Assembly: GCF_003576645.1 (NCBI RefSeq)
Contig: NC_044920.1
Coordinates: 24,290,506 to 24,354,505 of the forward strand
Length of the DNA: 64,000 nt
Direction: 5' to 3'
Origin: Ipomoea triloba
Lineage: Eukaryota; Streptophyta; Magnoliopsida; Solanales; Convolvulaceae
Shown: positions 1 through 10,442 of the stretch, in pieces
How positions within the stretch are numbered: position 1 is the first letter of the stretch
Layout: each line of letters starts with the position of its first letter
Made by a program: the position numbers and the translations under genes
The notes under the pieces: generated by a model
What the model was told of the DNA's origin: nothing
The model's input: only the letters and a program-made list of their open reading frames with translations
The model's database searches: none

Positions 1-184
1 TTTTTTTTTTTTTTTTTGAAAGGTAACCATACTAGTATTCACTTAAAATCAAGTTTCCAACATTAGTAATACTGAAATGCACTTTGTAAGCCTTTGTTCC
101 AAAAAATAGTTATGAAACCATACAAGCGGGCTAGAAGCCGATTTAACTTTTAAGAAAACTCTGGCAAAAAGAGTAAGATAAAGA

Positions 185-3107
185 TTAACTTTGTTCTTTT
201 CTAAGCTTTTTATGAGGTTGGTCCCAAGTTGTGCGGCTGCTTAATCTTGTAAGATCGGCTCCAGTACTAGTGTCAGTGTGTTTGCCAATATCAAGTTGTA
301 CTGAAACATTGGCCTGCAACATATCCACTCCCAGCGATGCCAATGTCTGGTTTAGGGTATTCATCAACCTGTTCAAATCCAACATGATTACACAATTCCA
401 AAACCGTTTGATCTTGTGTGAGACAATCTCAACTTTCAAATGAGATGTGTTATACTTTTTAATGAAATTATACATTTTCACTAAAAAGTAATGCACATTT
501 CACATGAGACTGTCTCACACATATTTTTGTGTTCAAAAACAAGCAATACGATGGACAGCTAAGAAGTCACCAATAGTGACAACACAATTGATGCTATGTT
601 TAATGGTTATTATTAAAATAGTGAATAGTGAATGCTTTTCTTGCCTCTGGGAGAACTCGTTTGAGATTCCAGCTTCTCCGCCTCCAGTTTCTGGCTCTTC
701 TTGATCATTCTGACTGCAACCAGGAGCAGCTCTCTGAGTTTCATTTTGTTCATCAGGCCAATAAAATAATTGAGACTGAGAAGCCAAATGCTCAATTGAA
801 GAAGATCCTGGTGAAAGTTGGACAGATGAACCTTCAAAGAAACTAGGCTGCATCTGCATGCCGAAGGAAATTGCTTCATTGGTCAATCTTTGGAGATCAT
901 CCATTGTTTTATACAACGCCTCAGCACTTGGATCAGATTCTATTGACTCATGAGTATTTGCAAGAATTTTTTGGTCCACAACACCATTGTCCTCGTGTGC
1001 AGAGCCATTCCTGATCAATTCAGAGTGCCCAACTGCCCCAGAAGAGCTCCTCTATTGGCAATAAAGATGAGAGGTTGATATCATGCTACCTTTAGAAAAA
1101 AAGAAAAAACCTAACCACCACAAACCCTAGAACTGAAAATTCCAATACAGTAGAAAGAGTAATCCAGCATCCTATCTATATTCCAAGTTCATCATTTGCA
1201 AATAACAGAAACTCGTTTATGTAAGTTTAAGCAGATGCTTAATTGAGAAATTTGCATCATAAACACACTTGAAAATCAGTATGTGTTTGTGCTACTTTAA
1301 TAAACTTTTCACTTTACTACTACTATCATTAAAAGTAATATTCGTCTTCTCACAATAATTTTCATCCATGGACTTGAAGCAGGAGAATACTCTTTTGGAG
1401 AATAACAGAATTTGCCTAGAAATGCCAATAGCAAAGGCATAGATGAGTAGATTTGTGATTAACTTCATTAAACCAAGCAAACCTATACCCCTCCCACATT
1501 TTAAACTCAATTCATATTTTCTCAAAGGATGGATCCATATTCTTGACTATAACAAGATCAAATGCATGAATTAGCCAACACCTATGGTACCTTATGAGTA
1601 TAATCAGGAGACACTAGCTTTAGTTCCAAAATGTTGATCCATGGTCGATTCAAATAAGTCCACAAAACTGAACCAACACTGACTCTTTCCAACAATCAGA
1701 AACTAGTATTGAATTAATTCAACAAATAGAAAACAAGTGAGGAACCACTGCTAGCCTCCTCTTGCTACAAAATAAAACTCCTATACTCATGAAAATAGAA
1801 AGGTGTAGAAACAATAAAATAATGTACTAATTCAACGTTTATGAATAAGTGCATGCAGCCACACAAGATGAACTTTTGTGCATGATGTGCTGTACAGAGT
1901 TTACCCATGGCATCAATTTGGAGGGCTCTTGACTCCAATCTTGGCATCCCCCCTCATACATTTGTATCCTCCCGTGTAAAAACTGGATGTACTGTATAAC
2001 CTGTATTTAATATTCTTGTGAATGCATACATTGCACCGGAGTTCTGAAATTGATAAAAAAAACTAGAAGCAGAAAAATAGTCAAACAAGGTAGAGTAACA
2101 CACCTCCAACAAGAATGAAGCTTTGTCTCTCTTGTTATCATTCTCTGGTATGAGATCCCTCAAAATCTGAAATCTGCAAAATAAAATAAAATAAAATAAA
2201 ATAAACAATAACTCAGCTCCATCATATAATCAATGTTTAAATAGCTCAACGAGTAATTGCAAAGAGAGCAGAACATTAGAACCAGAGGAAAGACAATAAG
2301 TCCTCAGTTGAAATGATTCTGAAATTAAATCTTCATTGTTTTGACATTATTTTTTTATTTATGGCCTAGCACCTTTATGAGTACCTTATGCATTCCACCT
2401 TCAGTAAAGTCATAATGGACAAATAAATAGATGATACACAAGAGACTCGCCACATTTATAGACTACAGACTAATGGAGTAATGGCATATTGGCAATACAT
2501 CCTAGAGAACAGCACTGGCTGACTTTCTTCTCGAATAAAAACAAACTACATTTTCCTCAAGATGAAGTGAAAACAAAGACCACTCCATATTTCCATAAAC
2601 GAAAACATGAATCCAAGCCACTGAGAAGTGAGAACCTCAGAGACATTACAGGATTTCATCCATTAACACTTGTTGATAAAAGCACAAATTCATCCATCTT
2701 TCATGGCAAAAGCACTGCAGTGACAGCAAATAGCCATCTTCAACACTTCTTTTCACACTCAAAAACTTAACAATAACCAAAGCACTATCATACAGCACAT
2801 TAAAAAGAAGGCTTGCCTCTCATTGATTTTGCTCCTCCTGCGCTGCTCTGTCTCAGAATGCTTGGACCGGACGGCATTTGCCTTCCGATCACCGCTCATC
2901 CCCTCTACTTTAACTGCCACAGTAAGAATCCAACGATTTAAATACTAAATCACCAGCACACATAGCTACCTAACCGTAAACCGATGTTTACACGCACCCG
3001 CGCAGGCGCGCACATATACCTTTCTGGGAAGAGCCATCTACACTTCTGGAAGAAAACTCCATGTCATAATCTTCATCGCTGTGATTCATCATCGCAGCTC
3101 TCAGCAT
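185..3107 (-). CDS. BIM-type bHLH transcription factor (BES1-interacting MYC-like)
   Basis: Six exons join in frame to 313 residues: 3107-3020, 2913-2817, 2173-2104, 2000-1905, 1051-645 and 368-185. The bHLH spans exons 2 to 4. Its basic part reads [18 protein letters not shown] and its second helix [10 protein letters not shown], both diagnostic of the BIM family, which dimerises with BES1/BZR1-type factors in brassinosteroid-responsive transcription in the nucleus. The C-terminal block, with [13 protein letters not shown] and VSVQLDIGK, is the conserved BIM tail. The length is close to that of BIM2/BIM3 of Arabidopsis (about 300 residues). The start at 3107 is the first ATG of the open first exon; a second ATG lies five codons downstream. 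Introns 2 and 5 begin with GC instead of GT. The BIM2 versus BIM3 assignment is not settled; the neighbours favour BIM3. Confidence 0.88.
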
Positions 3108-3156
3108 TTCTACAGCTTCAGCTCAAACACTCCGGTCATAAACGACAATCAATCCT

Positions 3157-3191
<35 letters not shown>

Positions 3192-4121
3192 ATAACAAGT
3201 TAACAATCCTGCTCCAGATACACATACTAATACACGTACATGATAATGGCGAGAGAGGAGTACAGAGATAAACCTCACTTGGCGGCTACAGCCGTCGCGG
3301 CGGTCGGAAATATTCTCCGGCGACTACAAGTGCTGCGTATACTACATACACGTATGTACGTATAATCGTCTTCTGTATGTATCATGTCACGAATTGTTTT
3401 ATCGCAGCGGATTATTATCTGGAGCCCTAATAAGTGAGGGCTTTCCTGGAACTATAATCAATTTTGACGGTTGGAGGGTGCTAACGTGCGCAGGGGCAGG
3501 TGAAATGTCCTAAAATTGCGCACCATTATATAATGTTGGGCCCACCGCTGCCGAATAGTTTCAGAATTGTACTGAAAATCGGGTGAAGTTGAAAATTTGT
3601 CCATTTTACATTACACAAAAGAGTTCCTCATTCCCGACGTCACACTACTTGTCTACTTCCTACTTCCTAACCTCTCCTTATTTCGCGAATACAATACTCT
3701 TTTGTCTCATTTTATATGTTCCAATTGTAATTATATACTTCATTAAAATTATTTATAATTTTATTTTTTATAATATTAAATTTAACATTAGTATAGAAAA
3801 TGATAAATTATATTAAAAATGTCATTAAATACCAAAAAATTAAAATATTAAAAAATATGTAATTAATAAATAATTATTTTCATCAATAAATAATAAGCAT
3901 AATATATAAAATGTGGCATATGTAGTAATATTTTAGGAATTACTGTGAGAGTTTGTAAATTTTATTTTATTAATCTAATTTTTTGTCAAATTTCTTTTTA
4001 TTATATAATAAACAAGGTGTTTGTTTTCAAAAAGAAAAAAAGTTTTTGGTTGGGTGTAATTGGAATTCTTTTCCAATGCAATTCAATAGCTAAAATATAT
4101 ATATATATATATATATATATC

Positions 4122-4151
<30 letters not shown>

Positions 4152-4152
<1 letters not shown>

Positions 4153-4976
4153 GGGGTTGCACTCTCGTGCGAACTCTCGCCCAGGTAGAAAATGAGAACG
4201 CTCCACAGCCGTTCACGTGTCCAGATCAACGAATCAGATGTAATTTTAAAAAAATGACGCGGTGGCATTTTCGTAAATAACTGGAACTTTGGTGCACCTA
4301 GTTTCACTTACAAGTGCACCTAGTTTCACTTAAAAGTGCACCTAGTTTCACTTACAAGTGCACCTATTTTCACTTACAAGTGCAAGTAATTTACCTTATT
4401 AATATTCATGCACCTATTTTCGCAAATACTTTCACTTACAAATGCAAGTAATTTACCTTGTTAATATTCATGCACCTGGGTGCAACCTAGGTGCACCTAG
4501 TTATAACATAGGTTGCACCTAGTTATAACATTAGGTGCACTTAGTATTGATGCCCACTGTACAATTCACTTGCACCTGTAATACATTTTACTTGCATCTA
4601 CAATACATTTTATTTGCACTTGTGCAAGTAATTTACTTTGTTAACATTCATGCACCTAGTTGCAACCTATGTGCACCTAGTTATAGCAATAAGTGCACCT
4701 AGTTATAACATTAGGTGCACTTAGTATTGATGCTCATTGTACAATTTACTTGTACTTGTAATACATTTTACTTGCACGTGTGCACCTATTTTCACTTGCA
4801 GGTGCAAGTAATTTACCTTGTTAACATTTATGCACCTGGGTGCACCTATGTGCACCTAGTTATAACATGACGTGCACCTAGTTATAACGTTAGGTGCAAC
4901 TACATTCCGGACACGTGGCGCGCTGTGATTCGTTCGCATTTCTCTCCTGAGCGACCAGTACGCATTTGAACGCGAT

Positions 4977-4978
<2 letters not shown>
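4152..4978. mobile_element. TIR element inside a TA microsatellite
   Basis: About 827 bp lie between two TA microsatellites. The two ends, about 70 bp each (4152-4222 and 4909-4978), are imperfect inverted repeats. Read inward, both carry CGCYCAGG, then a GAACG stretch, then CACGTGTCC. The interior is made of many degenerate copies of GTGCACCTAG and TTATAACAT in both orientations, and nothing in it codes. The structure recalls microsatellite-inserting MITEs such as rice Micron, but homology to Micron is not claimed. Confidence 0.6.
4290..4905. repeat. Degenerate tandem repeats with GTGCACCTAG core
   Basis: Short units with GTGCACCTAG followed by TTTCACTTACAA or TTATAACAT recur many times, about 26 bp apart at first and then in longer composite units. 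The reverse form TTAGGTGCAC alternates with the direct form. They occupy the interior of the TIR element and do not code. Confidence 0.75.
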
Positions 4979-5047
<69 letters not shown>

Positions 5048-5986
5048 TGATTTAAGAAAATTGCAATTCTATTCACTCATTGAATTGAAATTCATATCCC
5101 CTTACCGATGAATTCTAATTTAGCAAGGAAAAGGAAACAAACAAACAAAAAAAGGAAATTGACATATTAGCCCTCGATTATTATTATTATTATTATTATA
5201 CACAATAATATTTTAATCTTTATATCATTTCTTCCATTCCCATCTCTAATAATTATATTTTTAAATACCAAACAATGTAATTTGGATTCCTACTTTATTC
5301 ACATCTTATTATTTTGTCATGGAATTATAATTATTTTACTCTTTAATTCATTCATACCAACAAAACGCCCTATAAATGCACATAGGAATAAGTTACGGGG
5401 TACTATTTTTCTAACAAAATGATTAAATATATCGTTGGAAAATACATAAGATGCAATTAGTCAATTAAGTTATTGATTGGGGAAAAAATGTAATTAACCC
5501 ATTTAAAAAATTGTAAAAAATAAGTTAGGCCGTAAAAATAGATAATGAAAGTAATAGGTTGACAATCAATATTATTTTGACCATACGTTTCTTCTTTGGT
5601 TATAAATGTATACTTGCTTGATTACGACATTTAAAATGCCTTGTACTATCTTTTATTTCGCACACTCATAGAAAGCAACCAACCCCAACTTAGTCATGCT
5701 CTGGTTAAGTGCATGCATGATCAATTCCACTTATGTCGAATAAACATTACTACTTATAATCACCATCACTCACAGTGTCTTATTTTAAAATGTGAGTAGA
5801 GTCACACTTTGTTACCTCTGTCTTGTATATTCCTTCACCCTATCTCACTAAACATATACATATCTAATTGTCTATTGAAATTTTCATCAATCCAATATCA
5901 TGTCAATTATATAAATAAAAATAAGAATTGAATGTAAACATAAACTTTAAATTTGTAAATAAACAAAGTCCATAAAAGGTTAAAAA

Positions 5987-6448
5987 TGTTATGAAAATAA
6001 TAATAATAATAATATTAATAAGAAGCAGAATAGCAGCAGCGAATCAGTAGGATGAGAGAATTTAGAGGATTGCTAATATTTCATATATCATGTGTAATGA
6101 AGAACAAAGAAGTGAGGGGGTATTTATAGTATCAGATTGAGGAGTAAACAAATATATTATTTGCATAAGGTAAACAAGTGTCAAAGCTAGTCTAGTTAGC
6201 TGATCAAAATGTAGCTTTGCCTTGACATGCTTGTGGTCACGTGTTCCATTCCTAACAGTTGCTTTGGAACTTGAAGCTATCCTTTTGAAAGCTGAGAACC
6301 GCCATTCCATATAATAATATTCATTATTTACAGATACTTTATTCTTATAGATAAAGTAGCTTGATGGACAAAGTTTCAACTTTTTGCATATGAGGTTAAG
6401 GGTTCAAAACTCAACTTAGACATCCACATTTCTTTTTGTTTCACAACA
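5987..6448 (-). repeat. 3' LTR of the copia element
   Basis: This LTR is 462 bp with matching ends TGTTRTGAAA. On the minus strand it contains a TATA-like CTATAAATACC at about 6118-6132. The polypurine tract CCAAGGGGGAG abuts it at 6449-6459 on the minus strand, which fixes the inner boundary. Confidence 0.88.
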
Positions 6449-6581
6449 CTCCCCCTTGGATGTCTACAGGGGAACACTATATTGCATCGTTAAAAACCTT
6501 ACCAAAGAAAAACCCAGTGGGAAAAAACCTTGGTTAAGGGAAAAAGAGTACAATAATATGCTCCCCCTGATGACGACATCA

Positions 6582-6917
6582 CTAAAGATCTTTAAGGTGG
6601 CGCATACCAATTCCATGAACTAACTTCTTGAATGTAGCCGTTGGTAATGCCTTGGTAAATAGATCTGCTAAGTTCTCACTTGAACGAATCTGTTGAATAT
6701 TCATCTCACCATTCTTCTGAAGGTCATGAGTGAAGAAGAACTTTAGCGAAATGTGTTTTATTCTATCTCCTTTGATATATCCCTCATTCAACTGAGCGAT
6801 ACATGCTGCATTGTCTTCATATATTGTTGTTGGAGTATCATCTACAAACAACCCGCACGTCCTACCGAGTAATTGATCTAAGCCATACACATTCTTGGCT
6901 TGCTTCATGAATAGCAA
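6582..6917 (-). pseudogene. copia RNase H C-terminal part, frameshifted
   Basis: This frame carries the end of the copia RNase H domain: TTIYEDNAACI, then the DRIKHI and LADLFTKALP motifs, and a stop at 6582. It overlaps the end of the Pol frame by about 55 bp and is shifted relative to it. The joint lies near 6870-6895, where the Pol frame reads a TAG after SITR. A small indel is the simplest cause. Neither a sequencing error nor a true mutation can be excluded. Confidence 0.85.
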
Positions 6918-9900
6918 TTAGCTCAGCATGATTTGAAGAAGTGACCACAATTGTCTGCTTGGTAGAACGCCAAGATATAGCAGCACATGCACTCATAAAC
7001 AAATAACCAGTTTGGGATCGCGCTTTATGCGAATCCGAGAGATATCCGGCATCTGCATAACCAACCAAGTCTAATTTGGGACCTTTTTCATAAAATAAAC
7101 CCAAATCGATGGTTCCTTGGAGGTAGCGTAATATATGTTTGATACCGTTCCAGTGCCTTCGTGTTGGACAAGAACTGTATCTTGCTAACAGATTAACAGA
7201 AAATGCAATATCAGGTCTTGTGTTATTAGCAAGATACATTAGTGCACCTATTGCACTAAGATATGGCATTTCCGGACTAAGGATTTCTTCATCATCTTCT
7301 TGAGGTCTAAACGGATCCTTTTTCACATCAAGAGATCGAACAACCATTGGACTACTCAATGGATGTGCTTTGTCCATATAAAATCTCCTAAGGACCCTTT
7401 TGGTATAATTTGATTGATGAACAAATATTCCTTTATCTAGATGTTCAATTTGTAGGCCAAGACAGAATTTTGTTTGCCCAAGATCTTTCATTTCAAATTC
7501 CTTTTTCAAATAATTTACTGTTGTTGGGATTTCCTCAGGGGTTCCAATGATGTTCAAATCATCAACATAAATAGCAATTATAACAAATCCATCTCCAGAT
7601 CTCTTGATAAAAACACATGGACAAATTGAGTCATTGGTATAACCTTCTTTTAGTAAATATTCACTAAGTCGGTTATACCACATGCGCCCTGATTGTTTCA
7701 GTCCATATAACGATCTTTGTAACTTTATTGAATAAAGTTCTCGAGGACTCGTTTTATGTCTTTCAGGCATTTTCAATCCATCAGGGATCTTCATGTAAAT
7801 GTCATTATCAAGTGAGCCATACAAATAAGCTGTTATAACATCCATTAGGTGCATATTTAGCCTTTCATGCACTGCTAAGCTAATGAGGTATCGTAATGTT
7901 ACAACATCCACTACAGGGGAATATGTTTCATCATAATCGATACCTGGTCTTTGGGAGAATCCTTGTGCTACGAGTCTTGCTTTATACCTTGTAATCTCAT
8001 TTTTCTCATTTCTCTTTCTTACAAAGACCCATTTGCACCCCACAGCTTTTACCTTTTCAGGTGTTCGGACGATTGGGCCAAATACTTTTCGTTTTTCAAG
8101 AGACTTTAATTCTGCTTGTATAGCATCTTTCCACTTAGGCCAATCATCTCTATTTTGACATTCATGAATGGATCTTGGTTCATGATCCATATCATCATTC
8201 ATGATACTCAATGCGACATTATATGCAAAATAGTCATCCAAAGTGACTTCATTTCTATTGCATATATTTTCAGCATTAGTATAATTTACCAAAATCTCTT
8301 CATTTTTCTCAATTTCTGGTGAATGAATTTCTCTAGAGATTTCATTCCCATCAGATTCATTTATTTGACTTTTCTCATGAATGTCATTATTTTCACAAAG
8401 ATCATTCTTTGTATTGACCTTTCTTTTTCGAGGATTTTTGTCCTTCGAACCAATAGGTCTTCCACGCTTCAAGTGTACTTGAGATTCATTGCTAGTTTGA
8501 CCTTTTGGAATATCAATACTAGCAGGAACATTAGCTGCTGGGATATAAGACTTTGTTACCCATTTTGGGTCAGCAGATGCATCTGGCAGTCTATTGGTCA
8601 AATCTCGTAAATTGATTATCTTTTGAACTTCTTGTTCACATTGCTGAGTCCTAGGATCTAGATGAAGCAATGAAGGAGTATTCCATGTTATTGTTCTTTC
8701 CACAACTTTAAATGAAGGAGTATTCCATGTTATTGTTCTTTCCACAACTTTATTTTCTTGAGTATTCCATGTTATTGTTCTTTCCACAACTTTATTTTCT
8801 TCTCTTAATGTTGGAAATGTTCTTTCCACAACTTTATTTTCTTCTCTTAATGTTGGAAAGGATGTTTCATCAAAATGACATTCTTCTCTTAATGTTGGAA
8901 AGGATGTTTCATCAAAATGACAGTCAGCAAAGCGTGCAGTAAATAGATCTCCATCAAAATGACAGTCAGCAAAGCGTGCAGTAAATAGATCTCTTGTTAA
9001 TGGCTCAAGATATTTAATTATAGAGGGAGATTCATAGCCAACATATATTCCTAATCTCCTTTGAGGGCCCATTTTAGTACGTTGTGGTGGAGCAATAGGA
9101 ATATAGACTACACATCCAAATGTTCTCAGATGGGAAATATTTGGTTCATGACCAAATGCTAATTGCAATGGAGAGAACTTATGATAACTTGTCGGCCTAA
9201 TGCGAATTAGCGCCGCTGCATGCAAAATAGCATGTCCCCACACAGAAGAAGGGAGTTTGCTTTTCATAAGTAATGGTCTAGCTATTAATTGTAACCTTTT
9301 GATAAGTGATTCTGCTAGACCATTCTGTGTGTGAACATGTGCTACTGAATGTTCAACATCAATCCCAAGTGATGTACAATAATTATTAAAAGCTTGGGAT
9401 GTAAACTCTCCAGCATTATCCATGCAGATTGATTTAATTGGATGGTCAGGAAAATGTGCTCGTAGCCTTATTATCTGAGCAAGTAATCTCGCAAATGCCA
9501 TATTACGAGATGATAATAAGCATACATGTGACCATCTAGTTGAAGCATCAATTAAGACCATAAAGTATTTAAATGGTCCACATGATGGATGTATAGGTCC
9601 ACATATATCACCTTGAATTCGTTCCAGGAATGCAGGTGATTCAATACCAACTTTGGTTGGTGATGGCCTTATAATCAATTTCCCTTGAGAACATGCAGAA
9701 CAGAAGAATTCATTTCCTTGAAATATTTTATGCTCTTTCAAGGTATGGCCATATGTATTTTCAATAATCTTTCTCATCATCACATATCCAGGATGACCCA
9801 ATCGGTCGTGCCAAATCTTAAATTCATTTAAGTCAGTAAACCTTTTGTTTACAATAAGATTGGCTTCAATGGCACTTATTTTTGTGCAATACAAACCTTG

Positions 9901-10314
9901 TGGAAGAGCATGAAATTTTTCTAACACATATTTCTTTCCAGATATTGCCTTTGTAACTTGGAGGAATTCTTGATTCCTTTCTTCTATAGTCTCAACATGA
10001 TATCCGTTATTTCGAATATCTTTAAAACTTAATAAATTTATGTGAGACTTTGGAGAGAACAATGCATCTTCTATTATCAATTTTGTTCCTCCAGGCAATA
10101 ATATATTGGCTCTTCCAGAACCCTCAATCATTTTTGCACTACCACATATTGTAGTGACAAATGCCTCATTCTTTTCCAAAAGGCAAAAATACTTTGTGCT
10201 TTTAAGAATTGTATGTGTGGTTGCACTATCCACAATACATACATCTTCTTCATTTGCCTTTGGTTTAATCACAAGTGATGATGTGCTCATTTGTGTTTCT
10301 ATATAATAACGCAA
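6862..10314 (-). CDS. pol: copia Pol polyprotein (protease, integrase, reverse transcriptase)
   Basis: An open frame of 1150 residues. The order is an aspartic protease (VDSATTHTI near residue 28), a GAG-pre-integrase zinc finger (HDRLGHPG, then CSAC), an integrase core with the D-D-E residues (GDICGP, DNAGEF, GLAES), and a copia reverse transcriptase with ARLVAQGF and the catalytic YVDDL, followed by the first part of RNase H. RNase H runs into a stop just after WLRSITR and continues in another frame. Between integrase and reverse transcriptase (8669-8993) the frame contains five in-frame 42 bp tandem duplications, probably an assembly fault. The ATG at 10314 is only the first in the frame; protease may begin further upstream through splicing or frameshifting. 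Confidence 0.87.
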   Translation of the reverse strand: MRYYIETQMSTSSLVIKPKANEEDVCIVDSATTHTILKSTKYFCLLEKNEAFVTTICGSAKMIEGSGRANILLPGGTKLIIEDALFSPKSHINLLSFKDIRNNGYHVETIEERNQEFLQVTKAISGKKYVLEKFHALPQGLYCTKISAIEANLIVNKRFTDLNEFKIWHDRLGHPGYVMMRKIIENTYGHTLKEHKIFQGNEFFCSACSQGKLIIRPSPTKVGIESPAFLERIQGDICGPIHPSCGPFKYFMVLIDASTRWSHVCLLSSRNMAFARLLAQIIRLRAHFPDHPIKSICMDNAGEFTSQAFNNYCTSLGIDVEHSVAHVHTQNGLAESLIKRLQLIARPLLMKSKLPSSVWGHAILHAAALIRIRPTSYHKFSPLQLAFGHEPNISHLRTFGCVVYIPIAPPQRTKMGPQRRLGIYVGYESPSIIKYLEPLTRDLFTARFADCHFDGDLFTARFADCHFDETSFPTLREECHFDETSFPTLREENKVVERTFPTLREENKVVERTITWNTQENKVVERTITWNTPSFKVVERTITWNTPSLLHLDPRTQQCEQEVQKIINLRDLTNRLPDASADPKWVTKSYIPAANVPASIDIPKGQTSNESQVHLKRGRPIGSKDKNPRKRKVNTKNDLCENNDIHEKSQINESDGNEISREIHSPEIEKNEEILVNYTNAENICNRNEVTLDDYFAYNVALSIMNDDMDHEPRSIHECQNRDDWPKWKDAIQAELKSLEKRKVFGPIVRTPEKVKAVGCKWVFVRKRNEKNEITRYKARLVAQGFSQRPGIDYDETYSPVVDVVTLRYLISLAVHERLNMHLMDVITAYLYGSLDNDIYMKIPDGLKMPERHKTSPRELYSIKLQRSLYGLKQSGRMWYNRLSEYLLKEGYTNDSICPCVFIKRSGDGFVIIAIYVDDLNIIGTPEEIPTTVNYLKKEFEMKDLGQTKFCLGLQIEHLDKGIFVHQSNYTKRVLRRFYMDKAHPLSSPMVVRSLDVKKDPFRPQEDDEEILSPEMPYLSAIGALMYLANNTRPDIAFSVNLLARYSSCPTRRHWNGIKHILRYLQGTIDLGLFYEKGPKLDLVGYADAGYLSDSHKARSQTGYLFMSACAAISWRSTKQTIVVTSSNHAELIAIHEASQECVWLRSITR
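8669..8993. repeat. Five staggered perfect 42 bp tandem duplications
   Basis: Each of five junctions has exactly 42 bases repeated at once: 8669-8710/8711-8752, 8718-8759/8760-8801, 8776-8817/8818-8859, 8839-8880/8881-8922 and 8910-8951/8952-8993. The copies step along the underlying sequence, so each duplication overlaps the next. They lie inside the Pol frame and keep it open because 42 is divisible by 3. Confidence 0.95.
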
Positions 10315-10442
10315 GGGAAATATATTTAATTAGAAACATTACATAGTAGTAAACAAAACAAACATATAGATCTAATAAACTTAAAGGCAAAAACAACAAC
10401 AGTATAACATATAGATATAGTAAGCTCCAAAAGTAAATAACA

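Larger units (their letters stand above)
3108..5986. other. Repeat-rich intergenic spacer
   Basis: No gene is supported. The first 300 bases are presumably the promoter and 5' UTR of the minus-strand BIM gene and include a poly-A run at 3160-3189. From about 3580 the sequence is very AT-rich. It holds TA microsatellites at about 4095-4139 and 4979-5042, a TTA run near 5180, and the TIR element described separately. Confidence 0.8.

Noticed and set aside
4290..4905. Regular short repeats that could suggest a CRISPR-like array
   Set aside because: The genome is a plant's, the units are degenerate and occur in both orientations, and there are no unique spacers of fixed length.
6862..6917. Programmed frameshift within RNase H
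   Set aside because: No slippery site or conserved precedent is known for RNase H in copia elements; a simple indel explains the overlap.
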